Below are positions 37,690 to 46,631 of a stretch of DNA of 64,000 bases, piece by piece. A model generated the notes under the pieces. It saw nothing but the letters and a program-made list of their open reading frames with translations. It was not told where the DNA came from and searched no databases. Source of the DNA: Phreatobacter oligotrophus. Its GTDB lineage: Bacteria > Pseudomonadota > Alphaproteobacteria > Rhizobiales > Phreatobacteraceae. A program made the translations under genes and the position numbers. Location: the NCBI RefSeq assembly GCF_003046185.1, contig NZ_PZZL01000001.1:725222-789221 (forward strand), written 5' to 3'. Position 1 is the stretch's first letter; each line of letters begins with the position of its first letter.

Positions 37690-38724
37690 TCAGCGGATCG
37701 GCGGGGCGTATTGCAGGCCGCCCTTGTTCCACAGCGCGTTGAGGCCGCGGGCAATGCCGAGCCGCGAGCCGGCGCCGAGATTGCGGTCGAAGCTTTCGCC
37801 GTAATTGCCGACATGGCGCATGATGCGCACGACCCAATCGCGGCTGAGGCCGAGCGCCTCGCCGAAATTGCCCTCGGTGCCGAGCACGCGGCGAATCTCG
37901 GGATTGGTCGACTGCAGCATCTGGTCGAGATTGCCGCGGGTGATGTTCAGCTCCTCGGCGGTGACCATGGCGAAGTGGGTCCACTTCACGATGTCGAACC
38001 ACTGGTCGTCGCCATGGCGGACCACCGGGCCCAGCGGCTCCTTGGAGATGATGTCCGGCAGGACCATATGGTCATCCGGCTTGGCAAGGCTCAGGCGCTG
38101 CGAATAGACGCCCGAGGCATCCGTCGTGAACACGTCGCAGCGGCCGGATTCATAGGCCTTCAGGGTCTCGTCGGCCGTGTTGAACACCACCGGCTCGTAG
38201 CGCATGCTGTTGGTGCGGAAATAGTCGGCCACGTTGAGCTCGGTCGTGGTGCCCGTCTGCACGCAGACCGAGGCGCCGGAGAGTTCGCGAGCCGTTTTCA
38301 CGTTCAGCGACTTGCGGACCATGAAGCCCTGGCCGTCATAGTAGTTGATGCCTGCGAAATTGAGGCCGAGCGCCGTGTCGCGCTGCAGCGTCCAGGTGGT
38401 GACGCGTGACAGCACGTCGACCTCGCCGGACTGGAGCGCGGTGAAGCGGTCCTTGGCCGAGAGCGGCGAATAGCGGACCTTGTTCGGGTCGTTGAAGATC
38501 GCCGCCGCGAGGGCGCGGCACAGGTCCACGTCGAGGCCGGTCCAGGTGCCGGCGCTGTCCGGCTGCGAGAAACCGGCAAGGCTCGGGCTGACGCCGCATT
38601 TCACCGCGCCGGCGCTCTGGATGTTGCGCAGCGTCGTGCCCGAGGTCTGGGCGAGCGCCGGGCCGGCGGCCGCTCCCATGCCGAGGGCCGCGGCAAGCGC
38701 GAGGGAGGAGACGATCCGTTTCAT
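37690..38724 (-). CDS. Amino-acid ABC transporter substrate-binding protein (AapJ-like)
   Basis: The 344-residue product has a signal peptide (MKRIVSSLALAAALGMGAAA, cleavage near ALAQ) and a type 2 periplasmic-binding fold typical of general L-amino-acid binding proteins (AapJ/BztA): KCGVSPSLAGFSQPDSAGTWTGLDVDLCRALAAAIF and YDGQGFMVRKSLN. It would capture polar amino acids for an inner-membrane ABC transporter, but no permease or ATPase genes are adjacent, so it is an orphan here. Downstream the csaA-like gene is convergent. Confidence 0.9.
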   Translation of the reverse strand: MKRIVSSLALAAALGMGAAAGPALAQTSGTTLRNIQSAGAVKCGVSPSLAGFSQPDSAGTWTGLDVDLCRALAAAIFNDPNKVRYSPLSAKDRFTALQSGEVDVLSRVTTWTLQRDTALGLNFAGINYYDGQGFMVRKSLNVKTARELSGASVCVQTGTTTELNVADYFRTNSMRYEPVVFNTADETLKAYESGRCDVFTTDASGVYSQRLSLAKPDDHMVLPDIISKEPLGPVVRHGDDQWFDIVKWTHFAMVTAEELNITRGNLDQMLQSTNPEIRRVLGTEGNFGEALGLSRDWVVRIMRHVGNYGESFDRNLGAGSRLGIARGLNALWNKGGLQYAPPIR

Positions 38725-38868
38725 GGGTACTGCTTTCCGCTCTGGATGGTTGTCGTTGTGGCGGTCGCCGCCATCCGTCCGGCCCCCGCTCCGGAAGCCA
38801 GCCTAGCAGGGGGTGCGACAAAAGCGACAGATCGGGCGCATCCCCGATCCGCGTCGGGCACAAACGAC

Positions 38869-38894
38869 AAAGGCCGGGCAGAGCCCGGCCTTTC
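38869..38894 (-). terminator. Rho-independent terminator after ilvE
   Basis: GGCCGGGC (38872-38879) pairs with GCCCGGCC (38883-38890), 3-base loop, flanked by AAA and TTT on either side; it directly follows the ilvE stop on the minus strand. Confidence 0.85.
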
Positions 38895-38917
38895 TCGATC
38901 ATCGGCAGCGGACGATG

Positions 38918-39805
38918 TCAGGCCGCGGCGGCCTTCGGCGTCACTTCGGCGGTGTAGTCGTCCAGGATGGTCTTGGACATGTTGCCGGGCGTGTAGCGAT
39001 AGGGGCCGATCTCGGAGACCGGCGTCACCTCGGCGGCGGTGCCGGTGATGAAGCACTCGTTGAAGCTTGAGAGCTCCTCCGGCATGATCCGGCGCTCGAT
39101 CACCTCGAAACCGCGCTTCTTGCACAGGTCGATGACCGTGCGGCGGGTGATGCCATCGAGGAAGCAGTCTGCGATCGGCGTGTGGACCTGGCCGTCCTTG
39201 ATGAAGAAGACGTTGGCGCCGGTGCACTCGGCGACGCGGCCCTGCCAGTCGAACATCAGCGCGTCCGCATAGCCCTTCTTCTCCGCCCGATGCTTGGAGA
39301 TCGTGCAGATCATGTAGAGGCCGGCGGCCTTCGACGTGGACGGCGCCGTGGCGGGATCGGGACGGCGGAAATCGGCGATGTCGAGGCGGATGCCCTTCAT
39401 CTTGGTCGCCGGGTCGAAATAGCTCGGCCATTCCCAGGTGGCGATGGCGAGGTGGATGGTGTTGTGCTGGGCCGAGACGCCCATCATCTCCGAGCCGCGC
39501 CAGGCGATCGGGCGCACATAGGCGTCGGTCTGGCCGTTGGCCTTCAGCGTCGCCATCTTCGCCGCGTCGATCTCCTCGACCGAGAAGGGGATCTCGAAGT
39601 CGAGCAGCTCGGCCGACTTCCTCAGGCGCGCCGAATGCTCGGTGCACTTGTAGATCACGCCGCCATAGGCGCGCTCGCCCTCGAACACGGCGGAGGCATA
39701 GTGCAGGCCATGGGTGAGAACGTGAACCTGGGCGCTGCGCCAGGGGATGAGCTTGCCGTCCATCCAGATGTAGCCGTCGCGGTCGTGGAACGGGACGAGG
39801 GACAT
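38918..39805 (-). CDS. ilvE: Branched-chain amino acid aminotransferase
   Basis: The 295-residue fold-type IV PLP enzyme has FEGERAYGG near residue 41, PLP-lysine K159 in STSKAAGLY, VAECTGANVFFIKDG (191-204) and GTAAEVTPVSEIGPY. It makes Leu, Ile and Val from their keto acids. Start at 39805 is selected because homologues begin SLVPFHDRDGYIWMDG; the frame is open to 40006 but that extension crosses the petP promoter. It is divergent from petP-petR, a neighbourhood I recall for several Hyphomicrobiales. Confidence 0.95.
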   Translation of the reverse strand: MSLVPFHDRDGYIWMDGKLIPWRSAQVHVLTHGLHYASAVFEGERAYGGVIYKCTEHSARLRKSAELLDFEIPFSVEEIDAAKMATLKANGQTDAYVRPIAWRGSEMMGVSAQHNTIHLAIATWEWPSYFDPATKMKGIRLDIADFRRPDPATAPSTSKAAGLYMICTISKHRAEKKGYADALMFDWQGRVAECTGANVFFIKDGQVHTPIADCFLDGITRRTVIDLCKKRGFEVIERRIMPEELSSFNECFITGTAAEVTPVSEIGPYRYTPGNMSKTILDDYTAEVTPKAAAA

Positions 39806-39986
39806 GTCTTCCTCCTGTACTCTCCGGGCGTCTCGGGGGTCCGTTCGCGGCTTTTGCGAAGCGGGCCGGGTCCGGCTAACCTTGTCATGCGAGAAGCGGC
39901 GCTGCGCGACGATTCCCGATGGGTGAGCAGCCTTTGGGTACGATCGTTTCGTGAATGCGAGCGGATGAGTAACAATCGGCATCGAA

Positions 39987-40007
39987 TATGTCAACATGGC
40001 TGACATA
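39987..40007. promoter_or_regulatory. Candidate PetP (MarR-type) operator
   Basis: TATGTCA (39987-39993) and TGACATA (40001-40007) are perfect 7-base inverted arms with 7-base spacer, spanning the petP start codon. On the minus strand TTGACA (39994-39989) could be an ilvE -35 box inside it. A MarR dimer at this site could repress both divergent transcripts. Prediction from symmetry only. Confidence 0.5.
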
Positions 40008-40589
40008 AATGTCTCGCCGGCCCGGGGCCGGTCCGGAACGGGCGCGTCGGGATCGGCGCAGGGATCGGGGCAGGGCGCGGCCCAGGGCGGTGCGGCAGAC
40101 GGCGGCGCGCGCGACCCCGCCTACGAGCTCATCGAACTGATGTTCTTCGCCTATCGCGATTTCGTCGGCGATCCCGACCACGTGCTGGAGCGCTACCAGT
40201 TCGGCCGGGCGCACCATCGCGTGCTGCACTTCGTCTACCGCCATCCGGAGATCCGGGTGGCCGACCTCCTCGACATCCTCAAAATCACCAAGCAGTCGCT
40301 GGCGCGTGTGCTGAAGGAGCTGATCGAGCAGGGCTTCATCCAGCAGAAGGAAGGGCAGGTGGACCGCCGCCAGCGCCTCCTGGCGGTCACCGAGAAGGGC
40401 AGGGTGCTGGCGCTGGAACTCGCCCGGCTGCAGACCGAGCGCTTCGCCCGCGCCATCGCCCAGTCCGGCACGACGCGGGACCAGGCGGTGCGCTTCCTCT
40501 ATGCGATGATCGACCCCGAGAGCCGCGAGGATGTGACGCGGATGATCACCCAGGCCGACCGCGCGCTGGCGCGCTCGAAGGAGCGGTGA
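39996..40589 (+). CDS. petP: MarR-family regulator, PetP-like
   Basis: The 197-residue product has a low-complexity Gly/Ala/Ser N-terminal 40 residues and then a MarR winged helix (RAHHRVLHFVYRHPEIRVADLLDILKITKQSLARVLKELIEQGFIQQKEGQVDRRQRLLAVTEKG). It is followed with TGATG overlap by an OmpR-type regulator, the arrangement of Rhodobacter petP-petR, which sits upstream of cytochrome bc1 genes in that organism; here bc1 genes are not adjacent. No ribosome-binding site is evident before the ATG, so the start is uncertain. Confidence 0.8.
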   Translation: MADINVSPARGRSGTGASGSAQGSGQGAAQGGAADGGARDPAYELIELMFFAYRDFVGDPDHVLERYQFGRAHHRVLHFVYRHPEIRVADLLDILKITKQSLARVLKELIEQGFIQQKEGQVDRRQRLLAVTEKGRVLALELARLQTERFARAIAQSGTTRDQAVRFLYAMIDPESREDVTRMITQADRALARSKER

Positions 40590-41317
40590 TGCCGACCTCC
40601 GCCCCCGCAAAGCCGCCCGCCGACGATGCGCCGCATCTGCTCATCGTCGACGACGACCGGGTGATCCGCCAGACGCTGGCGCGCTACCTCACCAATAACG
40701 GCTATCGCGTCACCACGGCCGAGCATGCCAAGGCCGCCCGCAGACGGCTCGACGGCTTCACCTTCGACCTCGTCATCCTCGACGTGATGATGCCGGGCGA
40801 GACCGGCTTCGACCTCGCCAAGGCGATCCGCGCCGGCAGCGCGGGTCCGATGGCGGACTTGCCGATCCTCATGCTGACGGCGCGCTCCGACCTCTCCGAC
40901 CGCCTCACCGGGCTCGAGCTCGGCGCCGATGACTACCTGCCCAAGCCCTTCGAGCCGCGCGAGCTCCTGCTGCGCATCGGCGGCATCCTGCGCCGCGCCA
41001 TGCCGGCGCCGCAGCCGGTCGTCGAGGCCGTGCGCTTCGGCGACTTCCACTTCCACATCGGCCGTCTCGAACTGAAGAAGGGCGAAGAGGTCATCCGCCT
41101 CACCGATCGCGAGAAGGAGATGTTGCGCATCCTCGCGGTGAAGCCCGGCGAGACCGTGCCGCGCTACGATCTCGCCGCGCCTGGCGGCGACATCAACGAG
41201 CGGACGGTCGACGTGCAGGTGAACCGCCTGAGACGCAAGATAGAGATCGACCCAGCCAATCCGCTGCATCTGCAGACCGTGCGCGGCATCGGCTACCGTC
41301 TCATTGCCACGCCCTGA
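40589..41317 (+). CDS. petR: OmpR-family response regulator, PetR-like
   Basis: The 242-residue product has a receiver domain (acidic D21-D23, phospho-acceptor D65 in LVILDVMMPG, K119 in YLPKPF) and a C-terminal winged helix with LTDREKEMLRILAVKPGETVPRYDL and TVRGIGYRLI. Overlaps petP by one base (TGATG). No histidine kinase is adjacent. PetR is essential in Rhodobacter capsulatus; its targets elsewhere are not well known. GTG at 40586 is an alternative start. Confidence 0.88.
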   Translation: MPTSAPAKPPADDAPHLLIVDDDRVIRQTLARYLTNNGYRVTTAEHAKAARRRLDGFTFDLVILDVMMPGETGFDLAKAIRAGSAGPMADLPILMLTARSDLSDRLTGLELGADDYLPKPFEPRELLLRIGGILRRAMPAPQPVVEAVRFGDFHFHIGRLELKKGEEVIRLTDREKEMLRILAVKPGETVPRYDLAAPGGDINERTVDVQVNRLRRKIEIDPANPLHLQTVRGIGYRLIATP

Positions 41318-41418
41318 TTGGGGGCACGCCGGGTGCGAAACAGAGTTCGTCCCGGCGAGCCGAGCCACTGAAACACGGGCGTGACCCTTTGGCGCCGAAC
41401 CATTTCAGGGGGGATTCC

Positions 41419-42825
41419 ATGTCCATGGACGACAATGGCGGCTGGAACGCCGGACCGGCGGACACCAGCACCGAGACCACCGCCGACGGCGACAGCACGA
41501 CTGAACAGGTCGGCTTTCTCGAGCGCCTGTGGCAGTCGATCACCGGCATTCTGATCGGCCTCGCGCTTGTTGCGGCGACGGTCTGGGGCATCTTCTGGAA
41601 CGAGGGCCGCGCCATCGGCACCACCCGCGCGCTGAATGAGGGCGCCGGCGTCACCGTCACCGTGCCCGCCACCCGCGTCGATCCCGCCAACGAGGGCAAG
41701 CTCGTCCATGTGAGCGGCGACCTCCGGTCGAACGGAACGCTTGCCGATGCCGATTTCGGCATTTCGTCCACCGCCGTGCGCCTCGTCCGCAAGGTCGAGA
41801 TGTACCAGTGGAAGGAGGAGCAGCGGACCGAGACGCGCAGCAATGCCGGCGGATCGCAGACCCGCACCACAACTTACGAATATTCCCGCGTCTGGTCGGA
41901 CCGTCCGATCGATTCGAGCCGCTTCCGCCGCCGCGATGGCCACGAGAACCCGGCCATGCCGGTCACCGGTCGCAGCCAGACCGCGCCGAATGCGACCCTG
42001 GGCGCTTTCCGCGCCGAGAGCCGGGTCATCGGCCTGTTCGGCTCTGGTTCGGAGCAGAAGCTCGAGGTGACCGACGCCCAGCTCACCGCCTTCCAGCGCC
42101 GCCTCGGCGCGCAGGCGCGGCTGAACGACGGCGGGGTCTATGTCGGCTATGACGCCGCCAGCCCGGTGATCGGCGACATCCGCATCACCTACACCCTCCT
42201 GCCGGAGGGCGCGGCCACGGTCGTCGCCCGCCAGGTGGGCCAGGGCTTCGGTCCCTACCAGGCCTCCAATGGCCGCGAGGTCTTCCTCGGCGAGATGGGG
42301 GCGAAGAGCGCGCAGGAGCTCTACAAGCACGCCCATGAGGCCAACAACATCCTCACCTGGATCCTGCGGGCCGTGGCGCTTCTGGTCATGTGGATCGGCT
42401 TCAACCTGATCCTGCGGCCCTTCGTGGTGCTCGCCGATGTCATCCCGCTGCTTGGCTCCGCCATGGCCGCCGGCGCCGGCATTGTCGCCCTCGCGCTGAC
42501 CCTGGTGGTCGCCCTGCCGACCTTCGCCATCGCCTGGTTCTGGCACCGGCCGGTCCTCTCCATCGTGCTGATCGTTGCGGGCCTTGCCGGCGCCTATGGC
42601 CTCAAGCTCCTCGGCGAGCGCCGGCGGGCCGCCGCCCCGCGCCCGGCCGTGGCTCCGGCGCCGACCGGTCTCGGTGGCCAGCAGGCATGGCCGCCGCAGG
42701 CTGCCGCGCCGCAGGGCTGGCAGCAGCAGCAGGCGCCGGCGCCCCAGGGCTGGGGTCAGCCCGCGCCCCAGCAGCCCTCCGGCTTCCTCAACGTGCCGCA
42801 GGGCCTGAGGCCTGGCCAGCAGTGA
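41419..42825 (+). CDS. TMEM43-family membrane protein
   Basis: The 468-residue product matches the TMEM43/LUMA family (PF07787): an N-terminal transmembrane helix (about 41-60), a long extracytoplasmic domain (about 60-310) with VHVSGDL and VRLVRKVEMYQWKEEQRTETR, then four clustered hydrophobic helices (about 315-400) and a Pro/Gln/Ala-rich tail with repeats of PQGW. It is a membrane protein of unknown function. GGGGGGA before the ATG is the ribosome-binding site. A bidirectional terminator follows. Confidence 0.9.
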   Translation: MSMDDNGGWNAGPADTSTETTADGDSTTEQVGFLERLWQSITGILIGLALVAATVWGIFWNEGRAIGTTRALNEGAGVTVTVPATRVDPANEGKLVHVSGDLRSNGTLADADFGISSTAVRLVRKVEMYQWKEEQRTETRSNAGGSQTRTTTYEYSRVWSDRPIDSSRFRRRDGHENPAMPVTGRSQTAPNATLGAFRAESRVIGLFGSGSEQKLEVTDAQLTAFQRRLGAQARLNDGGVYVGYDAASPVIGDIRITYTLLPEGAATVVARQVGQGFGPYQASNGREVFLGEMGAKSAQELYKHAHEANNILTWILRAVALLVMWIGFNLILRPFVVLADVIPLLGSAMAAGAGIVALALTLVVALPTFAIAWFWHRPVLSIVLIVAGLAGAYGLKLLGERRRAAAPRPAVAPAPTGLGGQQAWPPQAAAPQGWQQQQAPAPQGWGQPAPQQPSGFLNVPQGLRPGQQ

Positions 42826-42846
42826 TGCCGGCCCCCTGAAACAACA

Positions 42847-42874
42847 AACGCCCGGTCGCGAGGCCGGGCGTTTT
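42847..42874. terminator. Bidirectional terminator between TMEM43 gene and quinone oxidoreductase gene
   Basis: A 9-base stem AACGCCCGG / CCGGGCGTT (42847-42855, 42864-42872), 8-base loop and TTTT, between convergent genes. Confidence 0.88.
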
Positions 42875-42897
42875 GCTTTTGCGATGGAGGCGATCCG

Positions 42898-43872
42898 TCA
42901 GGGCAGCAGGATGATGGAGCCCGTGGTCTTGCGGCCGGCGAGGTCCTTGTGGGCCCTGGCGGCGTCCTTGAGCATGTATTCCTGCGGCTTCTGGATCTTC
43001 ACCGTGCCGTCCGCCACCACGGCGAAGACGTCCTTCGCATTGGCGAGGAGCTCCTTGCGGGTGGCGATGTAGTGGTAGAGGCCCGGGCGGGTCAGCGAGG
43101 CGGATTTCGCCGCCAGTGCCGTCGGCGGGAATGGGTCCGGCGCGCCGGAGGCCGTGCCGAACAGCACGAGATGGCCGCGCACGGCGAGGCATTCCAGCGA
43201 CTTGGCGAAGGTGTCCTTGCCGACGCCGTCATAGACCACCTGCACGCCCTTGCCGCCGGTGATCTCCATCACCTTCGCGACGAAATCCTCCTGCGTGTAG
43301 ATGATCGGGAACTTGCAGCCGTTCTTCTTGGCGAGCGCCGCCTTCTCCTCGCTGGAGGTGGTGCCGATGACGGTGCAGCCGAGCGCCTTGGCCCACTGGC
43401 AGAGCCACAGGCCCATGCCGCCGGCCGCCGCATGGACGAGGATCGTGTCGCCCTTCTTGACCGGATGGGTCTCCTTCAGGAGATAGCGCGCCGTCATGCC
43501 CTGCAGCATGATCGCCGCCGCCGTCTTGTCGTCGATGGCCTTGGGGATCTTGACGAGCTGGGCGGCCGGAATGAGCCGCTTCTCCGCATAGGAGCCGGGA
43601 GGCCCGCCCGCATAGGCGACGCGATCGCCGAAGGCGACTTCGGTCACGCCCGGCCCGACGGCCTCGACGATGCCAGCCGCCTCCATGCCGATGCCATGGG
43701 GAAGGGCCGGGAGCTTGTAGAGGCCACTGCGGAAATAGACGTCGATGAAGTTCACGCCGATCGCGGTGTGACGCACATAGGCCTCGCCCGGTCCCGGCGG
43801 CTTCAGCTGGACGTCCTCATAGACCATCGCATCCGGCCCTCCGGGTTTGTGGATGCGGATCGCCTTCACCAT
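42898..43872 (-). CDS. NADPH:quinone oxidoreductase (zinc-free MDR family)
   Basis: The 324-residue product has GroES-like N-terminal domain (GGPDAMVYEDVQLKPPGPGEAYVRHTAIGVNFIDVYFRSGLY) and Rossmann domain with HAAAGGMGLWLCQWAKALGCTVIGTTSSEEKAALAK, the Qor/QOR1 pattern without catalytic zinc residues. It reduces quinones with NADPH. Upstream divergent is the GH10 gene; downstream convergent is the TMEM43 gene. Confidence 0.92.
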   Translation of the reverse strand: MVKAIRIHKPGGPDAMVYEDVQLKPPGPGEAYVRHTAIGVNFIDVYFRSGLYKLPALPHGIGMEAAGIVEAVGPGVTEVAFGDRVAYAGGPPGSYAEKRLIPAAQLVKIPKAIDDKTAAAIMLQGMTARYLLKETHPVKKGDTILVHAAAGGMGLWLCQWAKALGCTVIGTTSSEEKAALAKKNGCKFPIIYTQEDFVAKVMEITGGKGVQVVYDGVGKDTFAKSLECLAVRGHLVLFGTASGAPDPFPPTALAAKSASLTRPGLYHYIATRKELLANAKDVFAVVADGTVKIQKPQEYMLKDAARAHKDLAGRKTTGSIILLP

Positions 43873-44058
43873 GTCGTGCCTCTTGCCCTGTCCGGCCGTG
43901 ACCGGCCCCTAACCCGATGATTCCGTTGTAATGCTGGCCGCCGCTGCCGTCGATGGCCTTGTTGCCGGCGAAGGGTGGGCGCCTTGCGACGCGCCGCCAC
44001 GCCCTGGCCTTCATGCGATGGGAACGGGTCTTGCGTAGAAGGGGCTGAGGAGCACCCC

Positions 44059-45153
44059 ATGCTGTCCCGTCGCGAAACGATCCTGTCCGCGTTGCGCGCC
44101 ACCACCGGCTTTGCCTTGGCGGCGTCGTCCCCCTTCGGGACGCTGATGGCCGGCGAGGCCGCAGCCCAGCCCGCAGCGCGGACGCGTCTGCCCCTCGGTG
44201 CCGCGGTGCGCGACGATCCGCTGGAGAAAGAGGCGGACTACCGCGACGCCATCATCCGCCATTGCAGCCAGATCGTCGGCGAGGGCGGTCTCAAATGGTA
44301 CGACCTGCGCCCGAGCCGAGAGCGCTTCGTCTACGACCGCCCCGACCGCCAGCTCGCCTTCGCCACCGCCAATGGCATGACGCTGCGTGGCCATACGCTC
44401 GTCTGGTACGGCGCCATGCCCGACTGGACCAAGTCCATCTCCTCGGCCGCCGAGGCCGAGCGCGAGATGGTCGGCCACATCGAGCAGGTGATGGGCCGCT
44501 ATCGCGGGCGCATCAAGAGCTGGGACGTGGTCAACGAGGCCATTCCCGACGAGCCGGCGAGCCGCTCCGACATCCGCCCGTCGATCTGGCAGCAGCGCCT
44601 CGGCGAGAGCCACATCGCGCTTGCCCTGCGCACCGCCGCGCGGGTCGACCCGCAGGCCCAGCTCGTCATCAACGAATACGACATCGAATTCGTCGGACCC
44701 CGCTTCCGCCGCAAGCGCGAGGCCTTCCTGCGCCTGCTGCGCGACCTCAAGCTGCGCAACGTGCCGCTCCATGCCGTCGGGCTGCAGGGGCACCTGCGCG
44801 CCGAGATCCCCATCGACAAGGAAGGGCTGTCGGCCTTCATTGCGGAATGCCAGACCATGGGTCTCCAGGTCCTCGTCACGGAGCTCGATGTCGTCGACGA
44901 GAAGCTGCCCGGCCCGCCGGAGGTGCGCGACATTCTCGCCGCCTCGCGCGTCTATGACTTCCTCGACGCGGTGCGCGCGGGCTCGCCGATCGACTCCATC
45001 CTCACCTGGGGCATCACCGACCGCTACACCTGGGTTCCGCTCTATTTCAAACGGGCCGATGGCCTGGAGAACCGGCCCTTGCCCCTCGACCGCGACTATC
45101 GGCCGAAGCCCATGCTGCGGGTGATCGAGCATTTCCTGCGGGACCGCCGCTGA
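44059..45153 (+). CDS. Secreted GH10 endo-1,4-beta-xylanase-like glycanase
   Basis: A 364-residue protein with Tat-like signal (MLSRRETILSALRATTGFAL) and a GH10 TIM barrel: GHTLVWYGAMPDW (111-123), acid/base Glu160 in WDVVNEA, NEYDIE, HAVGLQGHL and nucleophile Glu275 in LVTELDVVD. Known members hydrolyse xylan or related beta-1,4 glycans with retention. It opens the polysaccharide locus and overlaps the flippase start by one base (TGATG), so it is likely to trim or release the exopolysaccharide itself rather than plant xylan. Start at 44059 chosen for the signal peptide. Confidence 0.9.
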   Translation: MLSRRETILSALRATTGFALAASSPFGTLMAGEAAAQPAARTRLPLGAAVRDDPLEKEADYRDAIIRHCSQIVGEGGLKWYDLRPSRERFVYDRPDRQLAFATANGMTLRGHTLVWYGAMPDWTKSISSAAEAEREMVGHIEQVMGRYRGRIKSWDVVNEAIPDEPASRSDIRPSIWQQRLGESHIALALRTAARVDPQAQLVINEYDIEFVGPRFRRKREAFLRLLRDLKLRNVPLHAVGLQGHLRAEIPIDKEGLSAFIAECQTMGLQVLVTELDVVDEKLPGPPEVRDILAASRVYDFLDAVRAGSPIDSILTWGITDRYTWVPLYFKRADGLENRPLPLDRDYRPKPMLRVIEHFLRDRR

Positions 45154-46577
45154 TGCTGATCCGCCAGACCTCCACCTACATGGTCGCCCATGGCACCTCC
45201 GCCATCCTGGGCTTCCTGTCGGTGATCCTCTTCACCCGGCTGCTGTCGCCGGCCGAATACGGCATCTATGTCGTCGCCCTCTCGGTCGCGGGTATCATCT
45301 CGGCCCTGCTCTTCACCTGGGTGCGCCTGTCGGTCCTGCGCTTTGAATCGGAAGGGGAGGCGACCGACATCCGCCTCACCGCGCTTGCCGCCTATCTCGT
45401 CTCGGTCCTGACCCTGCCGGCGGCTCTTGTCGCCACCGTCTGGCTAGCCCACGTGCCGCTCGACAAGGCGCTGGCCGCGATCCTGCTCGCGGCGGCCCTC
45501 GGCCTGTTCGAACTCGGCCAGGAGATCCTCCGCGCCCGGCTCGACTCCACCTCCTACATGCGGGCGACCGTCGTCCGCGCCTTCTCGGCGCTCGGCATTT
45601 CCTATGGGCTCGTCCAGCTCGGCTGGGGCGGCTTCGGCCTCGTCGCCGGCGTTGCGGGGGGCTATCTCATCGCCGCCGCCCTGTTTTCCCCCTGGGTCTG
45701 GCAGGGGCCGCGCAAGCCCTTCGACCGCGTGACCTTCCGCACCATGCTCGGCTTCGGCATCCCCATGGCCATGTCGGGCGGCGTCTTCGCCTTCCATTCC
45801 GCCCTCGACCGGCTGCTGGTCGCCTATCTGCTCGGCGATGCCGCCGCCGGCGTCTATGGCGCCGCGGCCGATCTCGTGCGCCAGATCATCCTCTTCCCGG
45901 CGCTGTCCGTTGCCTCCGCCATCGTCCCCCTCGCCATCCGCTCGCTCGCCGAGGACGGCGTCGAGGCGGCTGATGCCCATCTCACCCGCAGCGGCGAACT
46001 CCTCCTCGCGGTGGTCTTGCCGGCCGTCGTCGGCCTCGCCATCGTCGCCCCGCATTTCGCCGCCCTGATCCTCGGCCCCGACTTCCGCGACACCGCGGCG
46101 ACGCTGATCCCGATCCTCGTCTTCGCCTGGCTGTTCCAGACCATCTCGCAGCAATTCGTCCAGGTCAGCTTCCACCTCGCCAAGAAGCCCTCGCTCATGG
46201 TCGCCCATGGCACGGCGATCCTGGTGGTCAATGTCATCGCCATGGCGCTGCTGGTGCCGCGCTTCGGGCTCATCGGTGCCGCCTGGTCACTGGTCATCGC
46301 CGAGGCAGCGGGCGTCGTCGCCGGCTACATGCTGTCGCAGAAGGCCCATCCGCTGCCGCTTGCCTGGCGGCCGGTGGTGCGGGTGGTCGCGGCCGTGGCG
46401 GTCATGGCGGCGCCGACGGCACTGCTCGACCGGGCGCTGCCGGACGGGGGGATCCTCACCTTCGCGTTGACGGTGATCGTCGGCATCGTGGCCTATGGGC
46501 TCGCCACCTTCGCGCTCGACATCGCCGGCATCCGCACCGCGCTCATGCAGAGGTGGCGCCCGGCGGCCCAGGGCTGA
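45153..46577 (+). CDS. Polysaccharide flippase, Wzx/MOP type
   Basis: A 474-residue membrane protein with about 14 hydrophobic helices and the MOP N-terminal TSTYMVAHGTSAILGFLSVILFTRLLSPAEYGIYVVALS. It would move undecaprenyl-linked repeat units across the inner membrane. Start overlaps the GH10 stop as TGATG. Basic residue distribution and the PxEYG pattern match oligosaccharide flippases. The next gene downstream is convergent. Confidence 0.9.
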   Translation: MLIRQTSTYMVAHGTSAILGFLSVILFTRLLSPAEYGIYVVALSVAGIISALLFTWVRLSVLRFESEGEATDIRLTALAAYLVSVLTLPAALVATVWLAHVPLDKALAAILLAAALGLFELGQEILRARLDSTSYMRATVVRAFSALGISYGLVQLGWGGFGLVAGVAGGYLIAAALFSPWVWQGPRKPFDRVTFRTMLGFGIPMAMSGGVFAFHSALDRLLVAYLLGDAAAGVYGAAADLVRQIILFPALSVASAIVPLAIRSLAEDGVEAADAHLTRSGELLLAVVLPAVVGLAIVAPHFAALILGPDFRDTAATLIPILVFAWLFQTISQQFVQVSFHLAKKPSLMVAHGTAILVVNVIAMALLVPRFGLIGAAWSLVIAEAAGVVAGYMLSQKAHPLPLAWRPVVRVVAAVAVMAAPTALLDRALPDGGILTFALTVIVGIVAYGLATFALDIAGIRTALMQRWRPAAQG

Positions 46578-46631
46578 CCCTGGGCGCCACGGCGGCGCGC
46601 CGACACGGGTTTTCAGTCGATCGACAGGACG

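Noticed and set aside
39805..40006. Longer start for ilvE at 40006
   Set aside because: It would add 67 residues across the divergent petP promoter and lacks homology; the start at 39805 fits the family.
46578..46631. GC-rich inverted stretch after the flippase as terminator
   Set aside because: Stem pairing is poor and the T-run is displaced.
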